Source: Candidatus Saccharimonadota bacterium (GTDB lineage Bacteria > Patescibacteriota > Saccharimonadia > Saccharimonadales > UBA10212). Taken from it: DNA of 46,529 nt. Location: contig JACOWW010000004.1 in the NCBI GenBank assembly GCA_016176605.1, forward strand, positions 1-46,529, written 5' to 3'. Shown here piece by piece: positions 36,595 to 45,198 of the stretch; the first letter of the stretch is position 1, and every line of letters begins with the position of its first letter. Position numbers and translations under genes: made by a program. The notes beneath the pieces were generated by a model that was not told where the DNA came from, did not search any database, and saw only the letters and a program-made list of their open reading frames with translations.

Positions 36595-38099
36595 AATTCG
36601 ATGGCGCGGGTTTCTCTAATGACGTTGACTTTAATGGTGCCTGGATACTGCATAGTCGATTCAATCTTGTTGGCAATGTCCCGCGCCAGTCTTATAGCTT
36701 GTAAGTCATCAATTGATTTGGGCTGGACAATTACCCGTATTTCGCGGCCAGCGCTGATGGCATAAACCTTGTCAACACCGTCAAAACTACTAGCGGTGTT
36801 TTCTAGGTCTTTCAAACGCTCGACAAAATTCTCGGCGCTGATGTTGCGAGCACCTGGCCGGGCGCCGGAAATGGCATCTGCCACCCGTACCACCAAAGCT
36901 TCAACCGTTGTGGCCTCGACGTCGTCGTGGTGAGCCTCCGCGGCGTGAGCAACTTCTTCGGGTGCACCGTACTTACGCAGCATCTCACCACTGATATGAT
37001 GATGTTTACCCTCGACTTTGTGCGACAGCGCCTTACCAATATCGTGCATTAGCGCCGCGTACTTGGCTATCTTGACATTAGCGCCTATTTCTTCTGCCAG
37101 TACGCCGGCTAGCTGGGCCATTTCGACGCTGTGTTTAAGGACATTCTGACCATAGCTAGTACGATACTTAAGTTCACCCAGCAGCTGCAATATTTCTTTT
37201 GGAACACCAACTATACCGACCTCACGGGCGGCATCTTCACCGGCGCGCACGACATCTTTTTGAACCTGGGCTTGGGATTTTTCAACCACTTCTTCAATGC
37301 GGCCCGGGTGCACACGGCCGTCTTTGAGCAACATCTCCATGGCTTGGCGGGCCACCTCGCGGCGCACTGGGTCAAAACCGGAAAGCACGACCATGCCCGG
37401 AGTTTCGTCCACTAAAATATCAACGCCAGTGGCCCGCTGCAGAGCCTGAATGTTGCGGCCTTCTTTGCCAATAATCCGGCCTTTCATCTCTTCGTCCTCA
37501 AGTTTGACGGAGGTAACCGTGCGTTCGGCGGTTACTTCACTAGCCATGCGCTCCATAGCCGTAACTAAAGCTACACCAGCAAGTTCTTCGGCGTTTTCTT
37601 TGGCTTCGTTTTGCAATTTAGCGACCAAACCTTCCAGATCGTGGTGGATATCTCGTTCCGTCGTCTGCATCAGTTTTTCGGTCGCCTCGGCTTTGGTTAG
37701 TTTAGCGATTTTCTCGAGCTTGTCCTGTTGTTTTTTGCGAATATCGCGAATTTCGTTTTTGAGAGCCTCGACTTCGTCTTCGGCCTTACGCAAGCTTTGA
37801 GAGCGTTTATCCAGCTCATCGAGTTTTTTATCGAGTGCTTCCTGGCGCTCCAGCAAACGGTTCTCTAAATCTTTTAGTTCGCCTCGGCGTTTTTGCTCGT
37901 CTTTACGGGCTTCATCAACCCGTCTATCGGCTTCCTCTTGGGCTTTGCGAACTAGCGTTTCGGCTTCTTTTTTGGCTTTTTGTAATTCTTTTTTGGCTTC
38001 TTCGGCAACTTTGCCCTGGCTGCGGCGATGGTAGTAAGTCGCGCCACCGCCACCAACTAAAAGACCGGCTATTGCCAGCACAATAGTAAGTATAATCAT
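36585..38099 (-). CDS. rny: ribonuclease Y
   Basis: Membrane-anchored endoribonuclease that starts mRNA decay in many bacteria. The 504-aa product has an N-terminal TM helix (IILTIVLAIAGLLVGGGG), a coiled coil of about 150 residues, a KH domain (MKGRIIGKEGRNIQALQRATGVD), an HD domain (LKHSVEMAQLAG...ALMHDIGKAL...HAAEAHHDD) and the conserved end VIRETRAIEFAK. An AAGGAGG site precedes the ATG. The 183-bp spacer upstream (38100-38282) shows no gene; an AT-rich region near 38230-38250 may hold the promoter. The stop codon is in the arm of a palindromic element. Confidence 0.97.
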   Translation of the reverse strand: MIILTIVLAIAGLLVGGGGATYYHRRSQGKVAEEAKKELQKAKKEAETLVRKAQEEADRRVDEARKDEQKRRGELKDLENRLLERQEALDKKLDELDKRSQSLRKAEDEVEALKNEIRDIRKKQQDKLEKIAKLTKAEATEKLMQTTERDIHHDLEGLVAKLQNEAKENAEELAGVALVTAMERMASEVTAERTVTSVKLEDEEMKGRIIGKEGRNIQALQRATGVDILVDETPGMVVLSGFDPVRREVARQAMEMLLKDGRVHPGRIEEVVEKSQAQVQKDVVRAGEDAAREVGIVGVPKEILQLLGELKYRTSYGQNVLKHSVEMAQLAGVLAEEIGANVKIAKYAALMHDIGKALSHKVEGKHHHISGEMLRKYGAPEEVAHAAEAHHDDVEATTVEALVVRVADAISGARPGARNISAENFVERLKDLENTASSFDGVDKVYAISAGREIRVIVQPKSIDDLQAIRLARDIANKIESTMQYPGTIKVNVIRETRAIEFAK

Positions 38100-38282
38100 G
38101 CGTCCTCCTTAGGACCGATACGTTTGTCTACCTTGCGATCACTATCACTTCATTAGCTCGGCTAGATTAAACGTGAGGGTTCAAAAAAATTAATTTATTC
38201 TTGAATGGATAATCCCAAAACAAACAGAAAATCCTACATATAATATAAAACCGGCGGATAAAATTAGCAAATGGCCTGTGGA

Positions 38283-38747
38283 TTATTTTCGTGGTGGCGT
38301 AGTTGCGGCCGGGCGGTCGTAATATGGCAAAGCAATTCTGTCTTTTTTGCCAGCTAACAAATCTTTAATGCCGCTTTCAATCCATTTTTCACCGTGTTTA
38401 GCCACTATCGGAATAGCCTGGGCATAAGCCAGGGCATTGGCCACCGACAGGCTAATCCGTAGGCCCGTGAAACTGCCAGGCCCCTTAAAACAAACAATTC
38501 CCTCGATTTGCTGCAAGGATAATCCTTGTAGCATAAGCAGTTTGTTTATCTGTTTGTGTATTGTTTCTGCTAGTTCCCGGTGGGCCTGCCATTTTTTTTC
38601 ACCCAACTTCTTTTGGCCATCATATAAATATAGCTCTGCTTCCGGCTTATCTGTCCTCAGTCCTAGAATTACTGTGCCCCGCTCTTTTTCAGGGTGGAAC
38701 AGTCTGTAATCAGATTGTGGAATGCCTCGAAAAGGTACGTGGGTCAC
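38283..38747 (-). CDS. tsaB: short TsaB, tRNA t6A threonylcarbamoyl-transfer complex subunit
   Basis: TsaB is the non-catalytic ASKHA-fold partner in t6A37 tRNA modification. Diagnostic sequence: GIVCFKGPGSFTGLRISLSVANALAYA. At 154 aa it lacks most of the C-terminal half of standard TsaB (about 220-230 aa), as in other CPR proteins known to me. The ATG overlaps the tsaE stop codon (ATGA), which supports this start even though the first 25 residues precede the usual ILGLRTD beginning. A 9-bp palindrome (38512-38530) encodes LQGLSLQ. Confidence 0.85.
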   Translation of the reverse strand: MTHVPFRGIPQSDYRLFHPEKERGTVILGLRTDKPEAELYLYDGQKKLGEKKWQAHRELAETIHKQINKLLMLQGLSLQQIEGIVCFKGPGSFTGLRISLSVANALAYAQAIPIVAKHGEKWIESGIKDLLAGKKDRIALPYYDRPAATTPPRK

Positions 38748-39253
38748 GGTTTGATCTCTGTCCAGTTAGTTTCCAGCTGCCCCATCAGGCCAATTTTAGA
38801 TTCGGGATAACTAATGGTTATTTTTCGCACGTTGGGATCGTTTGCTGTTGGCATAAACTTAATGATCAAATGCTTTTTGGGCAAGATATTTTGAACAATA
38901 TCACTCCATTCCATAACTGTGACCACATTTGGGTCTTGTAAGGATTCTGCCAGCTCGTCGCTCATAATCCCAGCTTCGCTTAATCGGTAAAAATCATAGT
39001 GATGAACTTGTTTATTGCCTTTCAGTTGATAGATTCTGTTGAGGGTGAAGGATGGGCTGGTGACTGTGTCTTTACTGCCCAGTCCGCGAGCCAAGCCTTT
39101 GACAAAGGTTGTTTTGCCGCCGCCCAAGTCTGATCGTAATTCGATGATTTCAGGGCTTTTTATCAGGCGACCCAGCAGCTGCCCTAGCCGCTGCGTATCG
39201 TCGGAGCTTGTGGACACGGTTTGCCAGATCATTGCGGTACTCATACGCTGCAT
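38744..39253 (-). CDS. tsaE: TsaE, ATPase of t6A tRNA modification
   Basis: P-loop ATPase that works with TsaB/TsaD in threonylcarbamoyladenosine synthesis. Motifs: SDLGGGKTTFVKGLARGLG (Walker A), TSPSFTLNRIY and HYDFYRL with MEWSDIV. The 5' end overlaps the upstream surface-protein gene out of frame by 104 bases. Starting at the Met before IWQTVS (39232) still leaves an 83-base overlap, and the conserved core needs about that start, so the overlap appears real. Translation is coupled to tsaB downstream. Confidence 0.92.
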   Translation of the reverse strand: MQRMSTAMIWQTVSTSSDDTQRLGQLLGRLIKSPEIIELRSDLGGGKTTFVKGLARGLGSKDTVTSPSFTLNRIYQLKGNKQVHHYDFYRLSEAGIMSDELAESLQDPNVVTVMEWSDIVQNILPKKHLIIKFMPTANDPNVRKITISYPESKIGLMGQLETNWTEIKP

Positions 39254-40625
39254 ATGCTAGCGCGGCAGTGCCTACGCCCGCAAGTATCAGCGGGTGCAGC
39301 GGACTGGAATTTTTGGTTGGCTGGATGGGAGTAGGTGAACTATTGGCAGTCGTAGAGGCAGCTTTTACTTTTGGTTTCGCCGCTTTTTTTGTTGACGACG
39401 ATTTCGAGCTACCGCTAGATTTTTTTGCCGTGGACGCGGCACTTGTTGTTCCGACTGAAAGCTTTTTAACGCTCAGCGGCTGGTTGATAATGTTGGCCTC
39501 GCTGGCGGTCGGAGTTGTAGTCCAATACCATTTGCCATTAGCCAGCGCCCAGCTTTGCCCATCAGGCGCTTTGAGGTAGGCATCGGCCTGGCTGATTATA
39601 TTGCCCGCGGGGTCTAGCAAGCGGGCTTCGCTGCCGCTATTAGACAAACTCAGGTTGGTATCGACGGAATGAAAAGCTGTGAAACTTTTAGGCGCCAGGC
39701 TCGTGCCGGCTGGAAAACTGTAGGTATGCAGGCTAGTTGTACCTGTTTGCAGTTTGAAACCCGTTAAATCAAAGACTGCGTCGTTGGAGTTATAAAGTTC
39801 GATAAATTCATCTTCGCTATCGGTTTGCGGTTCGACCGGGTTTGGCAGCAGTTCATTAATTTGCGGCGCGGCCAGTCCAACATCGGCCGGCGGCAGCGCG
39901 CCAGCTATCGGAGTTTCTTCAGAATCATCAGCCAGGCTGACAATTGTTGCCGGCGGCGCGGTACCGGCTATCAGGCCAATAGTTGATACTGGGCTAGATA
40001 GGCTGGCAATCGTAACGTTTAGCTGGCAGCTATTAATTGGGTCAATATCGGCCGGCTGCCAAAGGTATGGCGCGCCGATGCTGGGATTTTGATAGCGGTA
40101 AAAGGCTCCGCTGGGCGCCGAAGCACCGCTGGGAACTTTGCTTATCATACCCTCGGCGGCGTTGACGCTAGAACTCCAGGAAACCGAGTCGCCGGCAGTT
40201 TGTACCAACGAGCTGCCGCTCAAAGAATTTTGCACCACCTGCAAGAAACCGCCGGAATCATTCAAGTTCAGCGATAGCTTAGCGGTAACTGCCGCACCGC
40301 AGGTATTGCCGCCGCTTGCGGACAGCAAGATGTATTGACCATTGGCCAAACTGCCGGCGGGCAGCTGCTGGGAATTACTAGTTACCCCAGCCGCCAGCGG
40401 ATTAACATTGTTGAATACATACAGCCAGTATTTACCCAGATCCGGAATTGCCCCGCCCGTGTTATTTTGCAGCATGACAAATTCGTTGCCAGTAATTTTT
40501 ATTTCAGCCATGCTCAAACCAGCAGGCACAGCCAGTGCCGGCGGGCTGGCAGCCAATACAGACGCAGGAATTAATCCCCAAAGCATAAGTAGTATAGCCA
40601 CGCCATATTTCTTCATTGCGTCCAA
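39150..40625 (-). CDS. secreted protein with lamin-tail (LTD) domains and C-terminal membrane anchor
   Basis: A signal peptide (YGVAILLMLWGLIPASVLA) is followed by two beta-rich domains. The second, PQINELLPNP...DEFIELYNSNDAVFDLTGFKLQTG...YSFPAGTSLAPKSFTAFHS, is a clear lamin-tail domain. The first (AEIKITGNEFVMLQNNTGG...LGKYWLYVFN) looks like a degenerate one. A Ser/Lys/Thr-rich linker precedes a membrane helix (PLILAGVGTAALAYAAYEY) and a basic end. LTDs in bacteria are found on surface and nuclease-associated proteins; the role here is unknown. TAATAA lies about 9 nt before the ATG. Confidence 0.82.
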   Translation of the reverse strand: MDAMKKYGVAILLMLWGLIPASVLAASPPALAVPAGLSMAEIKITGNEFVMLQNNTGGAIPDLGKYWLYVFNNVNPLAAGVTSNSQQLPAGSLANGQYILLSASGGNTCGAAVTAKLSLNLNDSGGFLQVVQNSLSGSSLVQTAGDSVSWSSSVNAAEGMISKVPSGASAPSGAFYRYQNPSIGAPYLWQPADIDPINSCQLNVTIASLSSPVSTIGLIAGTAPPATIVSLADDSEETPIAGALPPADVGLAAPQINELLPNPVEPQTDSEDEFIELYNSNDAVFDLTGFKLQTGTTSLHTYSFPAGTSLAPKSFTAFHSVDTNLSLSNSGSEARLLDPAGNIISQADAYLKAPDGQSWALANGKWYWTTTPTASEANIINQPLSVKKLSVGTTSAASTAKKSSGSSKSSSTKKAAKPKVKAASTTANSSPTPIQPTKNSSPLHPLILAGVGTAALAYAAYEYRNDLANRVHKLRRYAAARAAAGSPDKKP

Positions 40626-40719
40626 TTATTACATTGACGTTTGCTTAGTAAAATTGCTCAAGCTTCAAAATCCGTTGTAGATTTAACCAATGCGGTTCAG
40701 CATAAGTATTTTGACCCCC

Positions 40720-40744
40720 GTGTGATAGGTTCAACCTATCACAC
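40720..40744. promoter_or_regulatory. 11-bp perfect hairpin between divergent genes
   Basis: GTGTGATAGGT-TCA-ACCTATCACAC, with weaker outer pairing AGCATAAGTATT/AATGCTTATT. It lies between the LTD gene and the PRC-barrel gene, both of which start away from it. Confidence 0.45.
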
Positions 40745-40823
40745 TAATGCTTATTCCATAAGGGTCGTTTAAGGGTTTCTTTGTACCTACAATCACTAGC
40801 ATTTTAGAGTTATACTTAAGGAT

Positions 40824-41360
40824 ATGCTGCTCATGAGTAAGAGTTTATATAACCGGCCAGTGGTGAGCTTACAGCACGGGGCGCCAATTGCTGTGGCTGT
40901 GGAGCCGATTATCAACCCGCACAACCTAAAAATACTGGGCTGGTGGTGCAAAACGCGTGGCGCAACCAAGCAGCAAGTACTGCTATCGGAAGATGTTCGG
41001 GAAGTCATGCCGCAAGGGATTGCCGTTAATGACGAAGGTGTGCTAAGCCACAGCGACGACCTGGTCCGCCATAACGAAATATTAACGATTCACTTTCAAC
41101 TGCTGGACAAAACAGTGAAAACCAAAAGGCATAAGCTTGGTAGGGTCAGCGATTTTGCTTACGAAAACAGCGGGATGCTGGTCCAAAAACTTTACGTTGC
41201 CAGGCCGCTAACCAAACTGTTGGCCAAGGAAGATACTTTGATTGTTGACCGCAACCAGATTATAGAAGTAACTGACCATTATATTTTGGTGCGTGATACA
41301 GATATAAAAGTCACCGAAGAAGAACTGGCACCAGCTATTGAAGCCGCCCCTGCCGCGTAG
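40824..41360 (+). CDS. PRC-barrel domain protein
   Basis: The 178-aa product appears to contain two PRC-barrel-like beta units: SLYNRPVVSLQHGAPIAVAVEPIINPHNLKILGWWCK and KLGRVSDFAYENSGMLVQKLYV. The second has the G-x-V-x-D core seen in RimM C-termini, H subunits and YlmC/YmxH. An Ala/Glu-rich tail follows. PRC barrels act as protein or RNA docking modules; the specific role is unknown. TATACT (40811-40816) lies 7 nt before the ATG. Confidence 0.78.
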   Translation: MLLMSKSLYNRPVVSLQHGAPIAVAVEPIINPHNLKILGWWCKTRGATKQQVLLSEDVREVMPQGIAVNDEGVLSHSDDLVRHNEILTIHFQLLDKTVKTKRHKLGRVSDFAYENSGMLVQKLYVARPLTKLLAKEDTLIVDRNQIIEVTDHYILVRDTDIKVTEEELAPAIEAAPAA

Positions 41361-41373
41361 TGGGGAATTACCA

Positions 41374-41985
41374 CTATTCTTCGGGGTCGTTTTTAGCGAG
41401 ACATTCTTTAATTAGGTTCCAGGAGAATCCTTGACTTGTTAAGTATTTTGTAAGTTTTTGGGGGTCATTTTTATAGCGGGTGAGCTTTTGTTTTTTGGCG
41501 ATCACCGCTTTGAGGCGGGCGACTTCATCGTTTTCCCCGCCTCGCATAATTTCATCAACCAGTTCCCCACTAAGGCCTTTTTTGAATAACTCGGATTTTA
41601 TGGCGAGGTCGCTCTTGCCGCGGCGTTTCTGCAATTCTACTAGCCAGACTGCAAATTTTGCATCGTCAAGATAACTTTTAGCACTAAATTCTTCGACCAA
41701 GGAGTTGATTATTTCCGGTTCGGCTTTTTTGCGGTACAGATAGTCACGCAATTCGCGCGTGGAGCGCGGCCGATTGAGCAGCCATTCCAGCGTTCGGGCG
41801 CGCAGTTTGCCATCGGCCGAGATTTTTTTGAACTTTTTTTCGGCCGCTTGGTCAATTTCATCGCCATTTTTAAGTTTTTCGCGCAGAAGTTCGTCTAAAC
41901 TAAGCGAAAAACTGTACTTGCCGTCCAAAAAAATACTCACCCGCTCCGGATTTCTAACCTGTGGCCGTATAGCAGTTATTCTCAT
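41374..41985 (-). CDS. recX: RecX regulatory protein
   Basis: RecX binds RecA filaments and modulates their growth. The 203-aa product has the tandem three-helix repeats of the family, including TLEWLLNRPRSTRELRDYLYRKKAEPEIINSLVEEF and the characteristic YLDDAKFAVWLVELQKRRGKSDLAIKSELFKKGL. It lies directly downstream of recA, separated by 95 bp that contain a REP-like sequence. Confidence 0.9.
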   Translation of the reverse strand: MRITAIRPQVRNPERVSIFLDGKYSFSLSLDELLREKLKNGDEIDQAAEKKFKKISADGKLRARTLEWLLNRPRSTRELRDYLYRKKAEPEIINSLVEEFSAKSYLDDAKFAVWLVELQKRRGKSDLAIKSELFKKGLSGELVDEIMRGGENDEVARLKAVIAKKQKLTRYKNDPQKLTKYLTSQGFSWNLIKECLAKNDPEE

Positions 41986-41992
41986 TTTCGGT

Positions 41993-42046
41993 CACCCTGA
42001 GTAAAGCGAAACTCTGAGCTGGTCGAAGAGTGAACGAAGTCGAAAG
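41993..42046. repeat. REP-like sequence between recA and recX
   Basis: GGTCACCCTGAGTAAAGCGAA...GTCGAAGAGTGAACGAAGTCGAAAGG, of the same type as the insertions in murD. It may form a hairpin in the recA-recX transcript. Confidence 0.55.
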
Positions 42047-42080
42047 GCTGCCTGATAGCAGTAATCTTCATAAAGGATTA

Positions 42081-43115
42081 TTATTCGGTTTTTTCGGCGG
42101 CGGTGCGGGTTTGTTCGACAATACTAGCAAAGACTTTGGGGTTTTCACGAAGGTATTTTTTGGCGGCTTCGCGGCCTTGGGCGAATTTTTCGCCTTTGTA
42201 TTCGTACCAAGCACCGCTTTTGACAACGATTTCGTGGGCAGCGGCTAAATCAAGCACGTCGCCCTCGCGACTAATGCCTTGGTTGTACATAATGTCAAAT
42301 TCGGCTTCACGGAATGGCGGCGCAACCTTGTTTTTCACTACTTTAACACGCACCCGGCTGCCGATAACTTCTTCGGCCGTTTTGATTTGGGAAATACGGC
42401 GGATGTCCATACGAACACTGGAATAAAACTTTAAGGCCATACCTCCGGTAGTTGTCTCGGGGTTGCCAAACATGATACCGATTTTCATGCGTAACTGGTT
42501 AACGAATACGACTGTGCTTTTGGTGCGGGAAATTATGCCGGTTAATTTCCGCAGGGCCTGGCTCATTAAACGGGCCTGCAGGCCCATGTGGGCGTCGCCC
42601 ATGTCGCCTTCGATCTCGGCTTGTGGTACTAATGCCGCCACTGAATCCACAACGATAATATCGACGGCATTGGAACGAACCAACGTTTCAACGACCTCTA
42701 ATGCCTGTTCACCACTATCTGGTTGGGATAGTAATAGATTATCGGTATCTACGCCAATGCGCTTGGCGTAAGCCGGATCAAGGGCATGCTCGGCATCGAC
42801 ATAGGCTGCCGTGCCGCCGGCTTTTTGGACTTCGGCCACAGCATGCAGGCAAACTGTGGTTTTACCCGACGCTTCCGGCCCGAAAATTTCGATGACTCGG
42901 CCTTTGGGAATACCGCCGCCCAAGGCTATATCTAAGCTTAGCGCGCCAGTGGGAATAGTTTCGACACTAACTTTATGGGCATCACCCAAGCGCATAATTG
43001 AACCGGCGCCGAACTGCTTTTCAATAGTATCAACCGCCAGCTTTAAGGCCTGCGCTTTCCCGCTGCTAACCTTTTCAACCTCTTTTTTATCATCCTTCGT
43101 TTTGACCTTAGCCAT
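42081..43115 (-). CDS. recA: RecA recombinase
   Basis: Forms filaments on single-stranded DNA and drives strand exchange and the SOS response. The 344-aa product contains GPEASGKTT (Walker A), [36 protein letters not shown] (Walker B), [32 protein letters not shown] and the C-terminal [17 protein letters not shown]. There is no intein or insertion, and unlike several neighbours the gene contains no palindrome. AGGAGA precedes the ATG. No clear LexA box was seen upstream. Confidence 0.98.
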   Translation of the reverse strand: MAKVKTKDDKKEVEKVSSGKAQALKLAVDTIEKQFGAGSIMRLGDAHKVSVETIPTGALSLDIALGGGIPKGRVIEIFGPEASGKTTVCLHAVAEVQKAGGTAAYVDAEHALDPAYAKRIGVDTDNLLLSQPDSGEQALEVVETLVRSNAVDIIVVDSVAALVPQAEIEGDMGDAHMGLQARLMSQALRKLTGIISRTKSTVVFVNQLRMKIGIMFGNPETTTGGMALKFYSSVRMDIRRISQIKTAEEVIGSRVRVKVVKNKVAPPFREAEFDIMYNQGISREGDVLDLAAAHEIVVKSGAWYEYKGEKFAQGREAAKKYLRENPKVFASIVEQTRTAAEKTE

Positions 43116-43307
43116 CTACTCTCCTAATTAAATCCTTGGTAACTGTTTAACTAATTATAGCAACACAGTATAACAACTCCTGAAGTTTGAAAATTGCTCT
43201 CGCTTAAAAAGCATCAAATTAGGAATTGGGAAATAGTAAACCGGCAAGTGCTAATTACTAGTTACTATTTGCTAGTTTCTGTGACCGAAGGTCAGTATAC
43301 TAAGCGT

Positions 43308-45101
43308 ATGCGGATTAATGATGCGTTAGTGCTTGATTTACTGAGAACTAACCGTAAAGTTAACGAAGAACAGATAAAAACTCTGTTAGACCAGCAGCGC
43401 AGCGAAAAGAAGCCGCTCCAAGATATAGTTATCACCAGCAACCTGATTACCGAAAAAGAGCTGACCCAGGAATACGCCGAGCGAACAGAGGTGCCTTTTG
43501 TCGAAATAGTCCCGAAAGATTTGCGCAAAGACATCCTTAAGCTAATCCCCGAACACATTGCCCGCCAATACAATGTCGTGTTGTTTGACGTCCGTGAAGA
43601 CGGCAGCAAACTACTGGCCATGGAGGACCCCGACGATGTCCAAGCCTTGAACTTCCTGCAAAAGCAACTTGGCACTAATATTCGTGTCTACGTGGCCACG
43701 CGCAGCAATATTTTGGCGGCACTGGACCAATACCGCGGCAACATTAGCAGCGAACTGACTCAGGTTATAGAGACCGATACTACTCCAACCGTCGCTGAGG
43801 CCGAAGAAGAGGTCAAGGCCGAAGACCTGGCCGAAGACAGTCCGATTGCTCAGACCGTAAATCTAATTATTCAAGACGCCGTAAAACAAGGGGCCAGCGA
43901 CATCCATATCGAACCCCGCGAAGGCAATGTATCTATCCGCTACCGGATAGACGGACAACTGCGCGAAACCAACAAATTACCCAAAAAACTTATGCTCTCG
44001 CTTGTCAGCCGCATTAAGATTTTAAGCAACCTAAAGATTGACGAGAGGCGTGCCCCTCAAGACGGCCGGTTTAAGATAGACGTTGGCAGCGGCCAGTATG
44101 CGCTTAGAGTAAGTACTTTGCCCATCGCCGAGGGCGAGAAAGTCGTGATGAGGATTTTAGATGAATCCAGCAAAGCTTCCACGCTGGAAGAGCTGGGCGT
44201 CTGGGGTTCCAGCCTGGAACGGCTGGAACAGGCTCTAACCCGGCCGCACGGCATGATTTTATTTACAGGTCCGACCGGTTCTGGTAAAAGCACTAGTTTG
44301 TTTAGCATACTGTCACGGCTAAATCAGCCATCGGTTAACATTAGTACGGTCGAAGACCCTATTGAATACAAAATTCCCGGCGTTAACCAAGTACAGGTGA
44401 ATCCAGTCGCCGGCATGACTTTTGCCAATGGCTTGCGGGCCTTACTTCGCCAGGACCCCAACATCATAATGGTCGGCGAAATCCGCGACTCCGAAACTGC
44501 CAATCTGGCCGTGCAGGCGGCATTAACTGGGCACTTGGTATTTTCCACGCTCCACACCAACAATGCCGCGACCTGCCTGCCGCGTCTACTAGATATGGGG
44601 ATTGAGCCATTTTTGATCGCCAGCACTGTCCGGGCGGTGGTAGCTCAGCGCTTAGTGCGCAAACTAGTTCCGGAAGGGGTTGAGCCGTACAAGCCTGATG
44701 AGGCTACAACAAAGAGGATACAGACGGCCTTTGGTATCAACGACGCGGCCGCTATGATGCATATTCATAAACTCGAGGTGCAGGCCATCAGCAGCCGCGT
44801 CGGCGTTTCTGGGACCGGTGGTCAAGAACCGTCAACCACCGAGCAAAGTTTTGAACGCTTGTGGCGCCTGAAAAGTGATAGCGGGAGCAGTAGTTCTTTC
44901 CACGGCCGGCTGGGCATTTATGAAGTACTAGCCACCAGCCCGGAAATTCAGAAAATGATAGTCGCCGGCAGTACCAGCGAACTGTTGCAAGAACAGGCTG
45001 TCAAAGAAGGAATGATAACCATGCAAACCGACGGCTTGATAAAATCCCTCCGCGGCCAAACGACACTTGAAGAAGTAATGCGCGTAACCATCGAAAGATA
45101 A
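43308..45101 (+). CDS. pilB: type IV pilus assembly ATPase PilB (GspE family)
   Basis: Hexameric ATPase that powers pilin polymerisation. The start at 43308 is chosen because upstream codons are only a translated AT-rich repeat and because TATACT (43296-43301) is 6 nt before this ATG. The 597-aa product has the N-terminal MshEN/N1-like domain (LLRTNRKVNEEQIKTLLDQQ...VPFVEIVPKDL), then DIHIEPREGNVSIRYRIDG, Walker A FTGPTGSGKSTSL, the Asp box TVEDPIEY, MVGEIRDSETANLA (Walker B) and the His box GHLVFSTLHTN. The CxxC zinc motif common in GspE/PilB is absent. pilC follows after 97 bp. Confidence 0.95.
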   Translation: MRINDALVLDLLRTNRKVNEEQIKTLLDQQRSEKKPLQDIVITSNLITEKELTQEYAERTEVPFVEIVPKDLRKDILKLIPEHIARQYNVVLFDVREDGSKLLAMEDPDDVQALNFLQKQLGTNIRVYVATRSNILAALDQYRGNISSELTQVIETDTTPTVAEAEEEVKAEDLAEDSPIAQTVNLIIQDAVKQGASDIHIEPREGNVSIRYRIDGQLRETNKLPKKLMLSLVSRIKILSNLKIDERRAPQDGRFKIDVGSGQYALRVSTLPIAEGEKVVMRILDESSKASTLEELGVWGSSLERLEQALTRPHGMILFTGPTGSGKSTSLFSILSRLNQPSVNISTVEDPIEYKIPGVNQVQVNPVAGMTFANGLRALLRQDPNIIMVGEIRDSETANLAVQAALTGHLVFSTLHTNNAATCLPRLLDMGIEPFLIASTVRAVVAQRLVRKLVPEGVEPYKPDEATTKRIQTAFGINDAAAMMHIHKLEVQAISSRVGVSGTGGQEPSTTEQSFERLWRLKSDSGSSSSFHGRLGIYEVLATSPEIQKMIVAGSTSELLQEQAVKEGMITMQTDGLIKSLRGQTTLEEVMRVTIER

Positions 45102-45103
45102 AT

Positions 45104-45180
45104 GAGCAAAGAGCAAAGAGCAAAGAGCAAAGAGCAATCCAGCCTCAACTGTTCATTGTTTTCTGTTTTTTGTTCATTGA
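45104..45180. repeat. tandem heptamer repeat and AT-rich tract
   Basis: GAGCAAA is repeated about five times (45104-45136), followed by TGTTCATTGTTTTCTG-type sequence, between pilB and pilC. Confidence 0.7.
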
Positions 45181-45198
45181 AGCAACCGGAGGTTGCGC

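Noticed and set aside
36356-36619. Open frame with EAYMQYAEG similar to part of UvrD
   Set aside because: The similarity comes from the shared palindromic element, not from a gene; there is no start signal and it overlaps the conserved end of rny.
43194-43307. Longer N-terminus for PilB starting at 43194
   Set aside because: The extra residues are a translation of an AT-rich repeat tract, and a -10 box lies 6 nt before the ATG at 43308.
45104-45136. Heptamer tandem repeat as a phase-variation switch for pilC
   Set aside because: It lies outside both frames, between the pilB stop codon and the pilC start, so slippage would not shift a frame. An effect on spacing or promoter strength is possible but unsupported.
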